64,000 nt of DNA, taken from positions 2,480,001 through 2,544,000 of the forward strand of contig NZ_JBNINT010000001.1 in NCBI RefSeq assembly GCF_050510895.1. The letters run 5' to 3'. Below are positions 1 through 8,524 of the stretch, piece after piece. Numbering within the stretch: the stretch's first letter is position 1; each line of letters opens with the position of its first letter. Position numbers and translations under genes: made by a program. The stretch comes from Pannonibacter phragmitetus_B. GTDB lineage: Bacteria; Pseudomonadota; Alphaproteobacteria; Rhizobiales; Stappiaceae. Below the pieces are notes generated by a model that made no database searches, was not told the origin of the DNA, and saw only the letters and a program-made list of their open reading frames with translations.

Positions 1-2
1 GC

Positions 3-713
3 GACTACTACCAGCGCGAATTGTCGATGCATCCGCCTGCCTATGCGCCAGGCTACAAGAGCTCTGTCCTGCGCTCGCCGCAGAAGGCGCTTCTGTCGCT
101 GGAACAGGGCATGGGCGAGATCACAGGTCCGGCCTTCAACCACAACGACCTCGGTCCGCTCGACAATGACATGATCCTCAACTACGCCAAGACGGGAGAG
201 CCCATCGGCGAGCGGATCGTGGTGCATGGCCGCGTGCTGGACGAGAACGGGCGCGGGCTGCCGGAAGTGCTGGTGGAAGCCTGGCAGGCGAATGCTGGCG
301 GGCGCTACCGCCATAAGAAGGACACCTATCTCGCCCCGATCGACCCGAACTTCGGCGGCTGCGGCCGCACCCTGACGGACGAGAACGGCTACTATTTCTT
401 CCGCACCATCAAACCGGGGCCCTACCCCTGGCGCAACTACATCAACAGCTGGCGCCCGGCCCATATCCATTTCTCGGTGTTCGGTCATTCCTTCACCCAG
501 CGCCTGATCACCCAGATGTATTTCGAGGGCGACCCGCTGATCGACATCTGCCCGATCGTCAAGACCATCCCGGATGCTGGCGCTATCGAGCGGCTGATCG
601 CCCCGCTGGACATGAAGGCCTCTGCCCCTCTCGACTACCGGGCCTACCGCTTCGACATCGTGCTGCGCGGCCGCCGCTCCACGCTTTTCGAAAACCGTCT
701 GGAAGGAAACTGA
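3..713 (+). CDS. pcaH: Protocatechuate 3,4-dioxygenase beta subunit (5' partial)
   Basis: Beta subunit of the non-haem Fe(III) enzyme that cleaves the protocatechuate ring between the two hydroxylated carbons to give beta-carboxy-cis,cis-muconate in the cytoplasm. The reading frame is open to the window edge and the first visible residues (DYYQREL, then MHPPAYAPGYKSS) match the interior of PcaH N-termini, so the true start lies upstream and the TTG at 21 is not a start. The iron ligands are recognisable: the tyrosines in GRYRH and PGPYPW and the two histidines of RPAHIHF. It is followed 3 nt later by pcaG, the usual pairing for the alpha/beta heteromer, so the two are co-translated. Confidence is very high; only the start is missing. 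Confidence 0.96.
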   Translation, partial: DYYQRELSMHPPAYAPGYKSSVLRSPQKALLSLEQGMGEITGPAFNHNDLGPLDNDMILNYAKTGEPIGERIVVHGRVLDENGRGLPEVLVEAWQANAGGRYRHKKDTYLAPIDPNFGGCGRTLTDENGYYFFRTIKPGPYPWRNYINSWRPAHIHFSVFGHSFTQRLITQMYFEGDPLIDICPIVKTIPDAGAIERLIAPLDMKASAPLDYRAYRFDIVLRGRRSTLFENRLEGN

Positions 714-716
714 GCC

Positions 717-1343
717 ATGGTTCTGCCGCTTCCCTATCTTCAGGAAACCGCCAGCCAGACGGCAGGCCCCTATGTCCACATCGGCCTTGCCCCGCAGGCG
801 GCCGGGTTCGACATTTTCGAGAAGAACTTCTCCCATGTGGTGGCCGGGCCAGACACGCGCGGCGAGCGCATCCGCATCGAGGGACGCGTCTTCGACGGCT
901 CCGGCACGCCGCTGAAGGATGTGCTGATCGAAAGCTGGCAGGCCAACAGCGATGGCCGCTACAACCACCCCGAAGACAAGGGGCCGGGTCAGCTTGACCC
1001 TGACTTCCGGGGATGGGGCCGCAGCTGCTCGGATTTCGACACCGGCGTTTTCGTCATCGAGACCATCAAGCCCGGCTCCGTCCGGTGGCGGGATGGGCGT
1101 CCGCAGGCCCCGCACATCAGCCTGTGGATCGTCGCACGCGGCATCAATATCGGCCTCAATACCCGGCTCTATTTCTCCGATGAAGAAGAGGCCAATGCCA
1201 AGGACCCGGTCATCAACCTCGTGGAACACCCGGTGCGCCGCAAGACGCTGATCGCCCAGCGCGGGGAGCGGAATGGCGAGGTGGTCTACACCTTCGACAT
1301 CCACATCCAGGGCGAAAACGAGACGGTGTTCTTCGACATCTGA
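717..1343 (+). CDS. pcaG: Protocatechuate 3,4-dioxygenase alpha subunit
   Basis: Alpha subunit of protocatechuate 3,4-dioxygenase, 208 residues, the normal family length. It opens with the family signature QTAGPYVHIGLAP and carries the same intradiol dioxygenase fold as PcaH (LIESWQANSDGRYNHP). The subunit does not supply the catalytic iron ligands but completes the active-site cleft. The gene starts 3 nt after the pcaH stop with an ATG inside GAGCCATGG, consistent with translational coupling. A strong intrinsic terminator follows about 75 nt downstream, so the pcaHG transcript probably ends here. Confidence 0.96.
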   Translation: MVLPLPYLQETASQTAGPYVHIGLAPQAAGFDIFEKNFSHVVAGPDTRGERIRIEGRVFDGSGTPLKDVLIESWQANSDGRYNHPEDKGPGQLDPDFRGWGRSCSDFDTGVFVIETIKPGSVRWRDGRPQAPHISLWIVARGINIGLNTRLYFSDEEEANAKDPVINLVEHPVRRKTLIAQRGERNGEVVYTFDIHIQGENETVFFDI

Positions 1344-1418
1344 TCGCAGGCGGGCAAGATACGGTCCTGACCAGGGGTGATTCACATAGCCCTCAAACCC
1401 TGATCAGGCACCGTGCAT

Positions 1419-1453
1419 GGGGCCGGGCCACCCCGGCCCGGCCCCAGCTTTTT
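1419..1453 (+). terminator. Intrinsic terminator after pcaHG
   Basis: A perfect 10-bp GC-only stem (GGGGCCGGGC at 1419-1428 pairing with GCCCGGCCCC at 1436-1445) closes a 7-nt loop and is followed by AGCTTTTTCT, with the T run at 1449-1453. This is a textbook rho-independent terminator for the plus strand. It lies between pcaG and pcaB, so pcaB probably has its own promoter in the remaining 95 nt or is reached only by read-through. Confidence 0.85.
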
Positions 1454-1549
1454 CTACGAAGCTCCGGCGCCCGGCTCGCCCTTGGCGGGCCCTTGTCATT
1501 CCGGTACCAATACGCACCAGCGCCATTTCCGGCCGCAACAGGGACAGCT

Positions 1550-2890
1550 ATGACCGTCAGCCCCTTCGATTCTCCTCTCCTGTCCGGCCTTTTGCAGGAT
1601 GGCGAAACCGCTGGCCTGTTCAGTGATGCAGCCGCCCTTGCAGCCATGCTGGAAGTGGAGGCGGCGCTAGCGCTGGCGCAGGGCGACTGCGGCCTTATTC
1701 CGCAAGAGGCGGCGAAGGCGATCAGCGCAGCGGCTAGGCGCCTGAAACTGGACCCGGCAGCGCTGTCGGCCGCCACCGCGCAGGATGGCGTGCCTGTGCC
1801 TGCACTGGTCGCGGCCCTGCGCAAGGCAGTGCCGGCCGAACATGCCCCCTTCGTCCATTGGGGCGCGACCAGTCAGGACATTGCAGACACCGGCCTGGTG
1901 CTGCGGCTGTCGCAGCTGGCAGACCTTTTCGAGACCCGCCTGCGTGATCTCGCCAGCCTTCTCTTGCGCATGGCTGAGGCGCACCGGGCAACGCCCATGG
2001 CGGCTCACACCCGCATGCAGCAGGCAACGCCTACAAGCTTTGGCCTGAAGGCCGCCGTGTGGCTGGCGCCGCTCCTTTACCATCTGGAGCGCCTCACCCA
2101 GCTGCGCCCCCGCTTGCTGCGCCTGTCTCTCGGCGGGGCTTCGGGTAACCTTGCCGCGCTGGCCCCGCATGGGCTTGCGGTGGAGGCAAAGCTGGCGGAG
2201 CGGCTTGGTCTCGCGATCTCGCCCGTGCCCTGGCACGTGTGCCGCGACGGGCTGATGGAATTCGCTGCCTGGTGCGCCCTCGTCACCGGCAGCCTCGGCA
2301 AGATCGGGCAGGACATTGCCCTCCTCTCCCAGAACGAGATCGGCGAGCTGCGCCCCGGCAGCGGCGGCGGCTCGTCCACCATGCCCAACAAGGCCAACCC
2401 GGTGGGCGCAGAGGTGCTTATCGCCCTTGCACGCCACACCGGAAGTCAGCTCGGCACCCTGCAACAGGCCGCCATCGCCGAGTATGAGCGCAGCGGCGCG
2501 GCCTGGCTGATCGAGTGGTTGAGCCTGCCGCAGATCGCAGCCGCCACCGGCAAGGCACTCACCACCGCCACCAGCCTGCTGGACAGCCTCGTCATCGACA
2601 CCGCCCGCATGCGAGCCAACATTGAGGCGAGCAACGGCCTGCTGCTGGCAGAGGCCGCCAGCTTCGCGCTCGCCGCCACCATGCCCCGTCCGCAGGCGCA
2701 AGATTTGGTAAAGAAAGCCTGTGCTACAGTCCTGTCGACCGGCACTCATCTCTTCGATGTGCTGGCCGCAATGACCCCGGTTCCCGGTGACTGGAGCACC
2801 CTCAAGGACCCTGCGCTCCACATGGGGGAATCGGCGGCGCTGATCGACCGGATTGTGGAGTCAGCTCAGGCACTTGGCCTTGAGAGCTGA
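1550..2890 (+). CDS. pcaB: 3-carboxy-cis,cis-muconate cycloisomerase
   Basis: Converts the product of PcaHG, beta-carboxy-cis,cis-muconate, to gamma-carboxymuconolactone. The 446-residue protein belongs to the fumarase/aspartase superfamily and shows the signature loop GSSTMPNKANPVGAE near residue 285, with an earlier HWGATSQDIADTG segment typical of PcaB. The ATG at 1550 is chosen because the protein then begins MTVSPFDSPLLSGL like known PcaB proteins and GGGACA lies just upstream; the frame is open further upstream to 1493 without family similarity. The gene follows pcaHG but is separated by a terminator. pcaC and pcaD are not in the window. Confidence 0.94.
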   Translation: MTVSPFDSPLLSGLLQDGETAGLFSDAAALAAMLEVEAALALAQGDCGLIPQEAAKAISAAARRLKLDPAALSAATAQDGVPVPALVAALRKAVPAEHAPFVHWGATSQDIADTGLVLRLSQLADLFETRLRDLASLLLRMAEAHRATPMAAHTRMQQATPTSFGLKAAVWLAPLLYHLERLTQLRPRLLRLSLGGASGNLAALAPHGLAVEAKLAERLGLAISPVPWHVCRDGLMEFAAWCALVTGSLGKIGQDIALLSQNEIGELRPGSGGGSSTMPNKANPVGAEVLIALARHTGSQLGTLQQAAIAEYERSGAAWLIEWLSLPQIAAATGKALTTATSLLDSLVIDTARMRANIEASNGLLLAEAASFALAATMPRPQAQDLVKKACATVLSTGTHLFDVLAAMTPVPGDWSTLKDPALHMGESAALIDRIVESAQALGLES

Positions 2891-3058
2891 GAGACAGATT
2901 CGGCTTCTTCACAAAATGATTCAAGCACTTGGCATTCTGAATCCGGTTTTCCGGCCAAATCGGGGTGGGTGATTCATGTTGCCCGTGCAAGCGCTTGATG
3001 CCGTTGAGTCAATGCATTGAGGTGAGGAGTCAGCGGGCGCTTGCCGCAGCCTGAAAAG

Positions 3059-3088
3059 GCAACGGGACGCCAGTTTCCCGGCGTCCCG
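3059..3088 (-). terminator. Intrinsic terminator downstream of the LysM gene
   Basis: A 9-bp stem (CGGGACGCC at 3063-3071 with GGCGTCCCG at 3080-3088) closes an 8-nt loop. Read on the minus strand the stem is followed by TTGCCTTTTC. It begins 27 nt past the stop codon of the minus-strand LysM protein gene and lies between that gene and the convergent pcaB. Confidence 0.6.
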
Positions 3089-3114
3089 CAAAAAGATCAG
3101 GCTGCAGCCTCAGC

Positions 3115-4521
3115 TTACTTCGCTTCTGTCTCTTCCGGCTCCGCCCCCGGTGTCAGGAACACCTGTCCCGGATAGATCAGGTCCGGATTGCGGATCTGGT
3201 CCTTGTTGGCCTGATAAATGGTGGTGTAGCGGAAGCCCGAGCCATAGAGGCGGCGGGAGATGTTCCAGAGATTGTCGCCCTTGCGGATGATGACATTCGG
3301 CATCTGCTGAGTGACTTCGGCCTCAGCCCCGCCCTCTGGCTTGGCTTCTTCCACCTTGCTGAGAATGATCTCCTGCGGCTCGGCCTTGCGGAAGGACACG
3401 GCAGCGCGGGCAAGCACTGCACCGGTAACTGGGTCCACATGGTCGGCACGCACTTCCACATCGCCAACCGGCACCTCTGCCGTGGCTTCCAGCAGCCAGC
3501 GCCCTTCCCCGTTCGCCTTCGTCTCGCCAACGAGAGCATCCGCCACATAGATACGCAGCAGCGCATCCGCCGTGCTGGTTCCAGCCACGTAAAGCTTACC
3601 ATCTTCAGATTCGACCGCTTCCACGGTGACCGGCGCGATGACGGGCTTGACCTCTGCCGCCGGGGCCTCTGCGGGCGTGGAAGTGGCGGCAACCGCAGGG
3701 GCGTCGGCCGCCGGTTCTGTCTGTGGTGCAGATGAAGGCGCAGCCTCTGGCGCAGCTGCCGGCTGCGGGCTGTCAGCGGCAGGAGCAGGAACTGCAGCAG
3801 GTTCCGGAGCAGCTTCAGCGGCGGCAGATGGAGCCGGTTCAGGCACAGGTGCTGCAGCAGGCTCTGGTGCTGCAGCAGCTTCAGGCTTGGCTTCCTCTGG
3901 CTTGGGTTCTGCCTCGGCGCTCGCCACCTCAATGGCGGCGGGCTGCTGAAGCACGCTGGACGGAGCATCCGGGCTGTTCAGGACGATGAGAGGGCGCTCC
4001 TTGCCCGAACCGTACAGGGAAACGGTCAGCCGCTGCTTTGACTCGACGATCCTCCCGTCAGGCATTTCCATGCGCAGCTGCATGTCATAGTCGCCGGGCG
4101 CCAGGGGATTTTCGGGAACCATTGACCATTCCCCTGCCTCATTGGCAGTGGCGGTACCACTCACTTCACCATTGGCAAGAAGAGAGACTTTGGAGCCTGG
4201 GGCAGCACGCCCTGCGATGACCGCAGCACCATCCGGTTCAATGCCTGCAACGTCAAAACTGGGCGCCTCAGGTTCGGGCAGTGTTGCCGGTGCCGGTTCT
4301 GCCGCAGGGGCTGCCGTGGTGGGTGGCTGCGGTGCTGCCGGGGCGGCTGGCGCGGGGGCAGGAGCGGCTTCGGGGGCCGGCGCCTGCACACCAGGCTGAG
4401 GCGCAGTTGCCGTCTGCTGGGGCGCTCCCGCGTCCTTCCGGCTCAGATAGCCTGTCACAAGCGCAATGATCCCTACAATCACAGCGATGACCAGACTGAC
4501 GGTAACCCCTTTACGTGTCAT
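3115..4521 (-). CDS. Membrane-anchored LysM domain protein with Pro/Ala-rich linker
   Basis: Predicted envelope protein of 468 residues. From the ATG at 4521 it begins MTRKGVTVSLVIAVIVGIIALVTGY, a short basic stretch and one membrane helix (about residues 5-24), which fits an uncleaved signal anchor. A Pro/Ala/Glu-rich segment follows, then two Ig-like or Big-type modules (around VAGIEPDGAAVIAGRAAPGS and VEAVESEDGKLYVAGTS) separated by another long Ala/Pro tract. The C-terminus is one LysM domain (VIIRKGDNLWNISRRLYG to LIYPGQVFLTP) expected to bind peptidoglycan. The frame extends upstream to 4758, but that Cys-rich segment has no support and would overlap the promoter of the divergent LOG gene. 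Alphaproteobacteria commonly encode such LysM proteins; the exact role is unknown. Confidence 0.85.
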   Translation of the reverse strand: MTRKGVTVSLVIAVIVGIIALVTGYLSRKDAGAPQQTATAPQPGVQAPAPEAAPAPAPAAPAAPQPPTTAAPAAEPAPATLPEPEAPSFDVAGIEPDGAAVIAGRAAPGSKVSLLANGEVSGTATANEAGEWSMVPENPLAPGDYDMQLRMEMPDGRIVESKQRLTVSLYGSGKERPLIVLNSPDAPSSVLQQPAAIEVASAEAEPKPEEAKPEAAAAPEPAAAPVPEPAPSAAAEAAPEPAAVPAPAADSPQPAAAPEAAPSSAPQTEPAADAPAVAATSTPAEAPAAEVKPVIAPVTVEAVESEDGKLYVAGTSTADALLRIYVADALVGETKANGEGRWLLEATAEVPVGDVEVRADHVDPVTGAVLARAAVSFRKAEPQEIILSKVEEAKPEGGAEAEVTQQMPNVIIRKGDNLWNISRRLYGSGFRYTTIYQANKDQIRNPDLIYPGQVFLTPGAEPEETEAK

Positions 4522-4764
4522 TTCAGACCCCAAACCCTGATTGGAGGTGCGCAAGCTCTCTTCAACGGCCGCACAACTCGCCCCCTGCCACATGCCCGGC
4601 TGCATCAGACAGCCATTTTCTGAACAGTTCCCCAGCGTTTCACGAAGAACACCACAAGATCTAGCAGATTCGCCGCAAAAACGGCTTTTTGCACAAGGCG
4701 CGCAAGCCTTGTTACCGAAGGCAATGCTTGACCATGGCTGTCTGCCAATGCCAAACACTTTCGC

Positions 4765-5370
4765 ATGACGAATCTCAAAAGCATCTGTGTCTATTGCGGA
4801 TCAAGCTTCGGCCATGACGCAACCTATCTGGACGCTGCCCGCAGTCTTGGCCGGTTGATCGGCGAGGCCGGACTGTCGCTTGTCTATGGCGGAGGTTCCG
4901 TTGGCCTTATGGGCGCCGTCGCCAAGGCCGCGCTCGACCATGGCGCACAGGTGACCGGTATCATTCCAGAGTTTCTGGAGCAGCGCGAAGTCATGCTGCA
5001 TGAGGTGAGCGATCTCATCGTTACCCGCGACATGCACGAACGCAAGAAACTGATGTTCCAGAAGTCAGACGCTTTCGTTGCGCTGCCCGGCGGCGTGGGA
5101 ACGCTGGAAGAGGTCGTCGAAATGATGACCTGGGCTCAGCTCGGCCAACACCGCAAGCCCGTGCTGCTCGCCAATATCAACAGCTTTTGGTCGCCTTTGC
5201 TGCAACTTCTGGATCACATGCGCAACGAGGCATTCATCCGCCCTGAACAGGACGTGCCCTATCTGGTCACGGGGGATATCAGCAGCATTATTCCGATGCT
5301 GGCAAAGGCCTGCGGGGAACAGGAAACGGCTCAAGCCCTTGAAGCCGAAGCAGGACTCGAGAACTTCTAA
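4765..5370 (+). CDS. LOG family nucleoside 5'-monophosphate phosphoribohydrolase
   Basis: 201-residue Rossmann-fold protein of the LOG (LONELY GUY, formerly lysine decarboxylase-like) family. These cytosolic enzymes remove ribose 5-phosphate from nucleotides, in plants from cytokinin ribotides; in bacteria the physiological substrate is often unknown. The signature PGGVGTLEE is at residues 108-116, and the start SICVYCGSSFG and the loop VYGGGSVGLMG are typical. The ATG at 4765 lies about 240 nt from the start of the divergent LysM gene. Many databases label the family TIGR00730. The family assignment is secure, the substrate is not. Confidence 0.92.
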   Translation: MTNLKSICVYCGSSFGHDATYLDAARSLGRLIGEAGLSLVYGGGSVGLMGAVAKAALDHGAQVTGIIPEFLEQREVMLHEVSDLIVTRDMHERKKLMFQKSDAFVALPGGVGTLEEVVEMMTWAQLGQHRKPVLLANINSFWSPLLQLLDHMRNEAFIRPEQDVPYLVTGDISSIIPMLAKACGEQETAQALEAEAGLENF

Positions 5371-5597
5371 TCCGCATATCCGTATAATTGCGGAAAACCT
5401 CGCTCTGCGTGTGCGGCTCTTCCACGCACGCAGCCACCTGCACATCTTGTCAAACTATTGATATTCTGGACTTTTCCCACCAGGTCGGTTCGCAGACACG
5501 TCCCTTAGTTGAGAAAATTTGACGCCTCAGGATAACTCTTTGTTTGGGTTTTGCCGGTCACACTCCGCCTCACTTTTATCAATGCCGGCGGACAAAA

Positions 5598-6845
5598 ATG
5601 CAAAAGATCCTTCTCGTCGAGGATGCCGCCTTCTTTGAGAAGGCAGCGCTCAAGAAGCTCGCTGAGATCGGAGAGCGCCGGGTCAAGGTGGCACGGAACC
5701 TCGCACAGGCTGCCGCGCTGCTTGAGGGCGGTGCAGAGGCCTTTGATCTGGCGCTTGTCGACCTCACCCTGCCGGATGCTCCGGACGGTCAGATCGTGGA
5801 TCTGTGTATCGCGCATAATGTCCCGACAGTGGTCTTCACCAGCCGCTTTGAACCCAGCCTGCGCAAGGCCATGCGGGACAAAGGGGTGCTCGACTACATC
5901 ATCAAGGACAGCCCCTCCAGCCTCGACTATCTTGGCGATCTGGTGCAGCGGCTGGGCCGGAACTCGTCCATTGGCGTGCTGGTCATCGATGACGCAGTGG
6001 TCGAGCGGACCTATATGAGCGAGACGATCGCCCGCCACCGCTACAAGATATTCATGGCCCGATCCGCCAAGGAGGGCATGCAGTATCTGCAGGATTTCCC
6101 GGAGATCCGGCTGGTCATTGTCGATTACTTCATGCCCGAGGAGGACGGCTTCTCGTTCCTGAAGGCAATCCGGCGCAAACGCAGCCGGGAATCCCTTGCC
6201 GTTATCGGTATCTCCGGCTCGGAAGACATGGAGAACCGCATCCGCTTCCTGAAGTACGGCGCCAGCGATTTCCTGCACAAGAGCTGCCCGCCGGAGGAGC
6301 TTCTGCTTCGAATCTCCCAGAATCTCGACGTGATCGACCGGTTTGCCGATCTCAGCGACCGCAGTTTCCGGGATGCTCTGACCGGCCTATACAACCGCCG
6401 TTTCCTGTTCAGTGAAGGCATCCGGCTGGCGTCGGAAGCACAGGACCGCGGTGAAGTTCGCTGGCTGGCCCTGGTTGACGTGGACAAGTTCAAACATGTC
6501 AACGACACCTACGGTCACGAGGCCGGAGACCGGGCATTGATTGCCCTTTCTGACGAGCTTCTGCGGCTGGCCGGTGAAGACGGTCTGGCGGTACGGCTGG
6601 GCGGCGACGAATTCTGCGCGGTACTGTCCGGAGAGAACGAAGCAGAAGTTACGACCCGGCTGGAAGCGTTCCGCTGCCGCCTTCAGAACCTCGACATCAC
6701 GTCAGGCGGGCAGACCTTCCGCATTGCCGCCAGTATTGGCCTGTCGGTCATTCCGGGACACGATCTGTCCGAAGCGATCCGAACCTCAGATGGCCGTCTC
6801 TATTCCGCAAAGGATGCCGGCCGCAACCAGCTGGTTGCCTCCTGA
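5598..6845 (+). CDS. REC-REC-GGDEF response regulator, PleD-type diguanylate cyclase
   Basis: 415-residue cytoplasmic regulator predicted to make cyclic di-GMP when phosphorylated. The first receiver (about residues 3-118) keeps the acidic pair, the phospho-acceptor in LALVDLTLPD and the lysine in DYIIKDS. The second receiver (about 128-245) keeps VIDD, VIVDYFMPEEDG and FLHKS. A C-terminal GGDEF domain has an intact active site RLGGDEFCAV. The inhibitory RxxD site normally nine residues ahead of the GG pair is absent here. ATG 5598 is chosen because the receiver fold begins at once (MQKILLVEDA); the frame extends upstream without similarity. There is no adjacent histidine kinase. PleD has the same domain order, but orthology is not proven. 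Confidence 0.9.
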   Translation: MQKILLVEDAAFFEKAALKKLAEIGERRVKVARNLAQAAALLEGGAEAFDLALVDLTLPDAPDGQIVDLCIAHNVPTVVFTSRFEPSLRKAMRDKGVLDYIIKDSPSSLDYLGDLVQRLGRNSSIGVLVIDDAVVERTYMSETIARHRYKIFMARSAKEGMQYLQDFPEIRLVIVDYFMPEEDGFSFLKAIRRKRSRESLAVIGISGSEDMENRIRFLKYGASDFLHKSCPPEELLLRISQNLDVIDRFADLSDRSFRDALTGLYNRRFLFSEGIRLASEAQDRGEVRWLALVDVDKFKHVNDTYGHEAGDRALIALSDELLRLAGEDGLAVRLGGDEFCAVLSGENEAEVTTRLEAFRCRLQNLDITSGGQTFRIAASIGLSVIPGHDLSEAIRTSDGRLYSAKDAGRNQLVAS

Positions 6846-6857
6846 CCCTTCGCGCCA

Positions 6858-6881
6858 GCCCCTGCCGCATGTGGCAGGGGC
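6858..6881. terminator. Stem-loop between convergent genes
   Basis: A 9-bp perfect stem (GCCCCTGCC 6858-6866, GGCAGGGGC 6873-6881) with a 6-nt loop sits in the 51-nt gap between the REC-REC-GGDEF gene and the convergent citramalate synthase gene. Neither side has a T run, so it may act as a bidirectional but weak terminator or transcript-end stabiliser. Confidence 0.45.
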
Positions 6882-6896
6882 CAACCCTCGCAGCGT

Positions 6897-8489
6897 TTAT
6901 CGCGTCGATTTCAACAGCGCATAGGTGATTGAATCTGTCAGTGCCTGAAACGAGGCATCGACGATGTTGGCGGACACGCCGATGGTGAACCAGCGCTGGT
7001 GTGTCGTCTTGTCATGGCTCTCGATCAGCACGCGCGTGATGGCGCCCGTGCCGCCATCGAGGATACGCACCTTGTAGTCCACCAGTTCCAGGCCCTCGAT
7101 GGCGGACTGGTACTTGCCCAGATCCTTGCGCAGCGCCCCGTCCAGCGCATTGACGGGACCATTGCCCTCGCAGACGGACATGCGGGTCTCCCCGTCGATA
7201 TCCACCTTCACCACTGCCTCGGACATGGTGACCTGCTCGCCCACCGCATTGAAGCGCCGCTCCACCATGACGCGGAAGGACTTCACCTCGAAGAAACGCG
7301 GCACCTTGCCCAGAATACGCCGCGCCAGCAGCTCGAAGGAAGCATCCGCCGCCTCATAGGCATAGCCCTTCGCCTCGCGCTCCTTCACTTCGGTCAGCAG
7401 GGCGTCCAGCTTCGGATCGGCCTTGTCCACGTCGATGCCGAGACGGGACAGCTCGCCCAGCAGGTTGCTCTTGCCCGCCTGATCGGACACGAGAACCTTG
7501 CGCTTGTTGCCGACGCTTTCCGGCTCCACATGCTCGTAGGTCCTTGGGTCCTTGAGCAGCGCAGAGGCATGAATGCCGGCCTTGGTGGCAAAGGCGCTTT
7601 CGCCCACATAGGGCGCGTGCCGGTCCGGCGCGCGGTTCAGCATCTCGTCAAAGGCATGCGAAATGGCCGTGATGTCCTTCAGCCGTTCCGGCTGGACGGA
7701 AAGCTCCACGGTATCCTTGTACGGCGCCTTCAGCATCAGGGTGGGGATGAGGCTGATCAGATTGGCATTGCCGCAGCGCTCACCGATGCCGTTGAGCGTG
7801 CCCTGGATCTGGCGCACACCCGCTTCCACCGCCGCCAGCGAGTTGGCCACCGCCTGGCCCGTATCATTATGGGCGTGGATGCCCAGATGGCTGCCGGGCA
7901 CCACCTGTTTCACCCGGGCGACGATTTCCTTCACCTCGCCCGGCAGGGTGCCGCCGTTGGTGTCGCAGAGCACCACCCAGCGTGCCCCGGCCTCATAGGC
8001 CGTGCGGGCGCAGGCCAGCGCGTAGTCCGGATTGGCCTTGTAACCATCGAAAAAATGCTCGCAGTCGATCATCGCTTCCCGGCCGGCCGCGACTGCAGCC
8101 TTCACCGTGTCACGGATGCTTTCGAGGTTTTCCTCGTTGGTGCAGCCAAGCGCCACTTCGACATGGTAGTCCCAGGACTTGGCCACGAAGCAGTTCGCGT
8201 CCGCCTTGGCTTCCAGAAGCAATTGCAGGCCCGGATCATTTGAAGCGGAGCGCCCTGCCCGCTTGGTCATGCCGAAGGCGGTGAAGCGGGCGGTCTTCGT
8301 CCGCTTTTCCGAGAAGAACTCGGTATCCGTCGGGTTGGCACCCGGATAGCCGCCCTCAATGTAATCGACACCCAGCCGCTCCAGCAGCTCGGCAATAGCG
8401 ATCTTTTCCGCGATGGAAAAGTCGATGCCGCTGGTCTGCGCCCCGTCACGGAGCGTGGTGTCGAACAGATAGAGTTTTTCGCGGGTCAT
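6897..8489 (-). CDS. cimA: Citramalate synthase
   Basis: 530-residue member of the 2-isopropylmalate/homocitrate synthase family, expected to condense acetyl-CoA with pyruvate to (R)-citramalate for threonine-independent isoleucine synthesis. The TIM barrel begins with LYLFDTTLRDGAQTSGIDFS, has the metal-binding HAHNDTGQAVANS loop and the family segment GERCGNANL. The C-terminal third (after the KVLVSDQAGKSNLL linker) is the LeuA-type regulatory dimerisation domain. The length and the variant DGAQTSG rather than DGEQSPG favour citramalate synthase (TIGR00977 type) over LeuA. ATG 8489 gives the family N-terminus; the open frame upstream to 8696 overlaps the pip gene and is spurious. Confidence 0.9.
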   Translation of the reverse strand: MTREKLYLFDTTLRDGAQTSGIDFSIAEKIAIAELLERLGVDYIEGGYPGANPTDTEFFSEKRTKTARFTAFGMTKRAGRSASNDPGLQLLLEAKADANCFVAKSWDYHVEVALGCTNEENLESIRDTVKAAVAAGREAMIDCEHFFDGYKANPDYALACARTAYEAGARWVVLCDTNGGTLPGEVKEIVARVKQVVPGSHLGIHAHNDTGQAVANSLAAVEAGVRQIQGTLNGIGERCGNANLISLIPTLMLKAPYKDTVELSVQPERLKDITAISHAFDEMLNRAPDRHAPYVGESAFATKAGIHASALLKDPRTYEHVEPESVGNKRKVLVSDQAGKSNLLGELSRLGIDVDKADPKLDALLTEVKEREAKGYAYEAADASFELLARRILGKVPRFFEVKSFRVMVERRFNAVGEQVTMSEAVVKVDIDGETRMSVCEGNGPVNALDGALRKDLGKYQSAIEGLELVDYKVRILDGGTGAITRVLIESHDKTTHQRWFTIGVSANIVDASFQALTDSITYALLKSTR

Positions 8490-8524
8490 ATGTCTGGATA
8501 CCGGTTTCTGGCTGTTTTTGGACC

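Noticed and set aside
1667..2821. 384-residue minus-strand open frame opposite pcaB
   Set aside because: It is a shadow of the GC-rich pcaB gene, with atypical composition and no recognisable domain.
3650..4440. Repeat array or CRISPR-like pattern in the LysM gene
   Set aside because: The repetition is low-complexity Pro/Ala codons within a reading frame, with no regular repeat and spacer.
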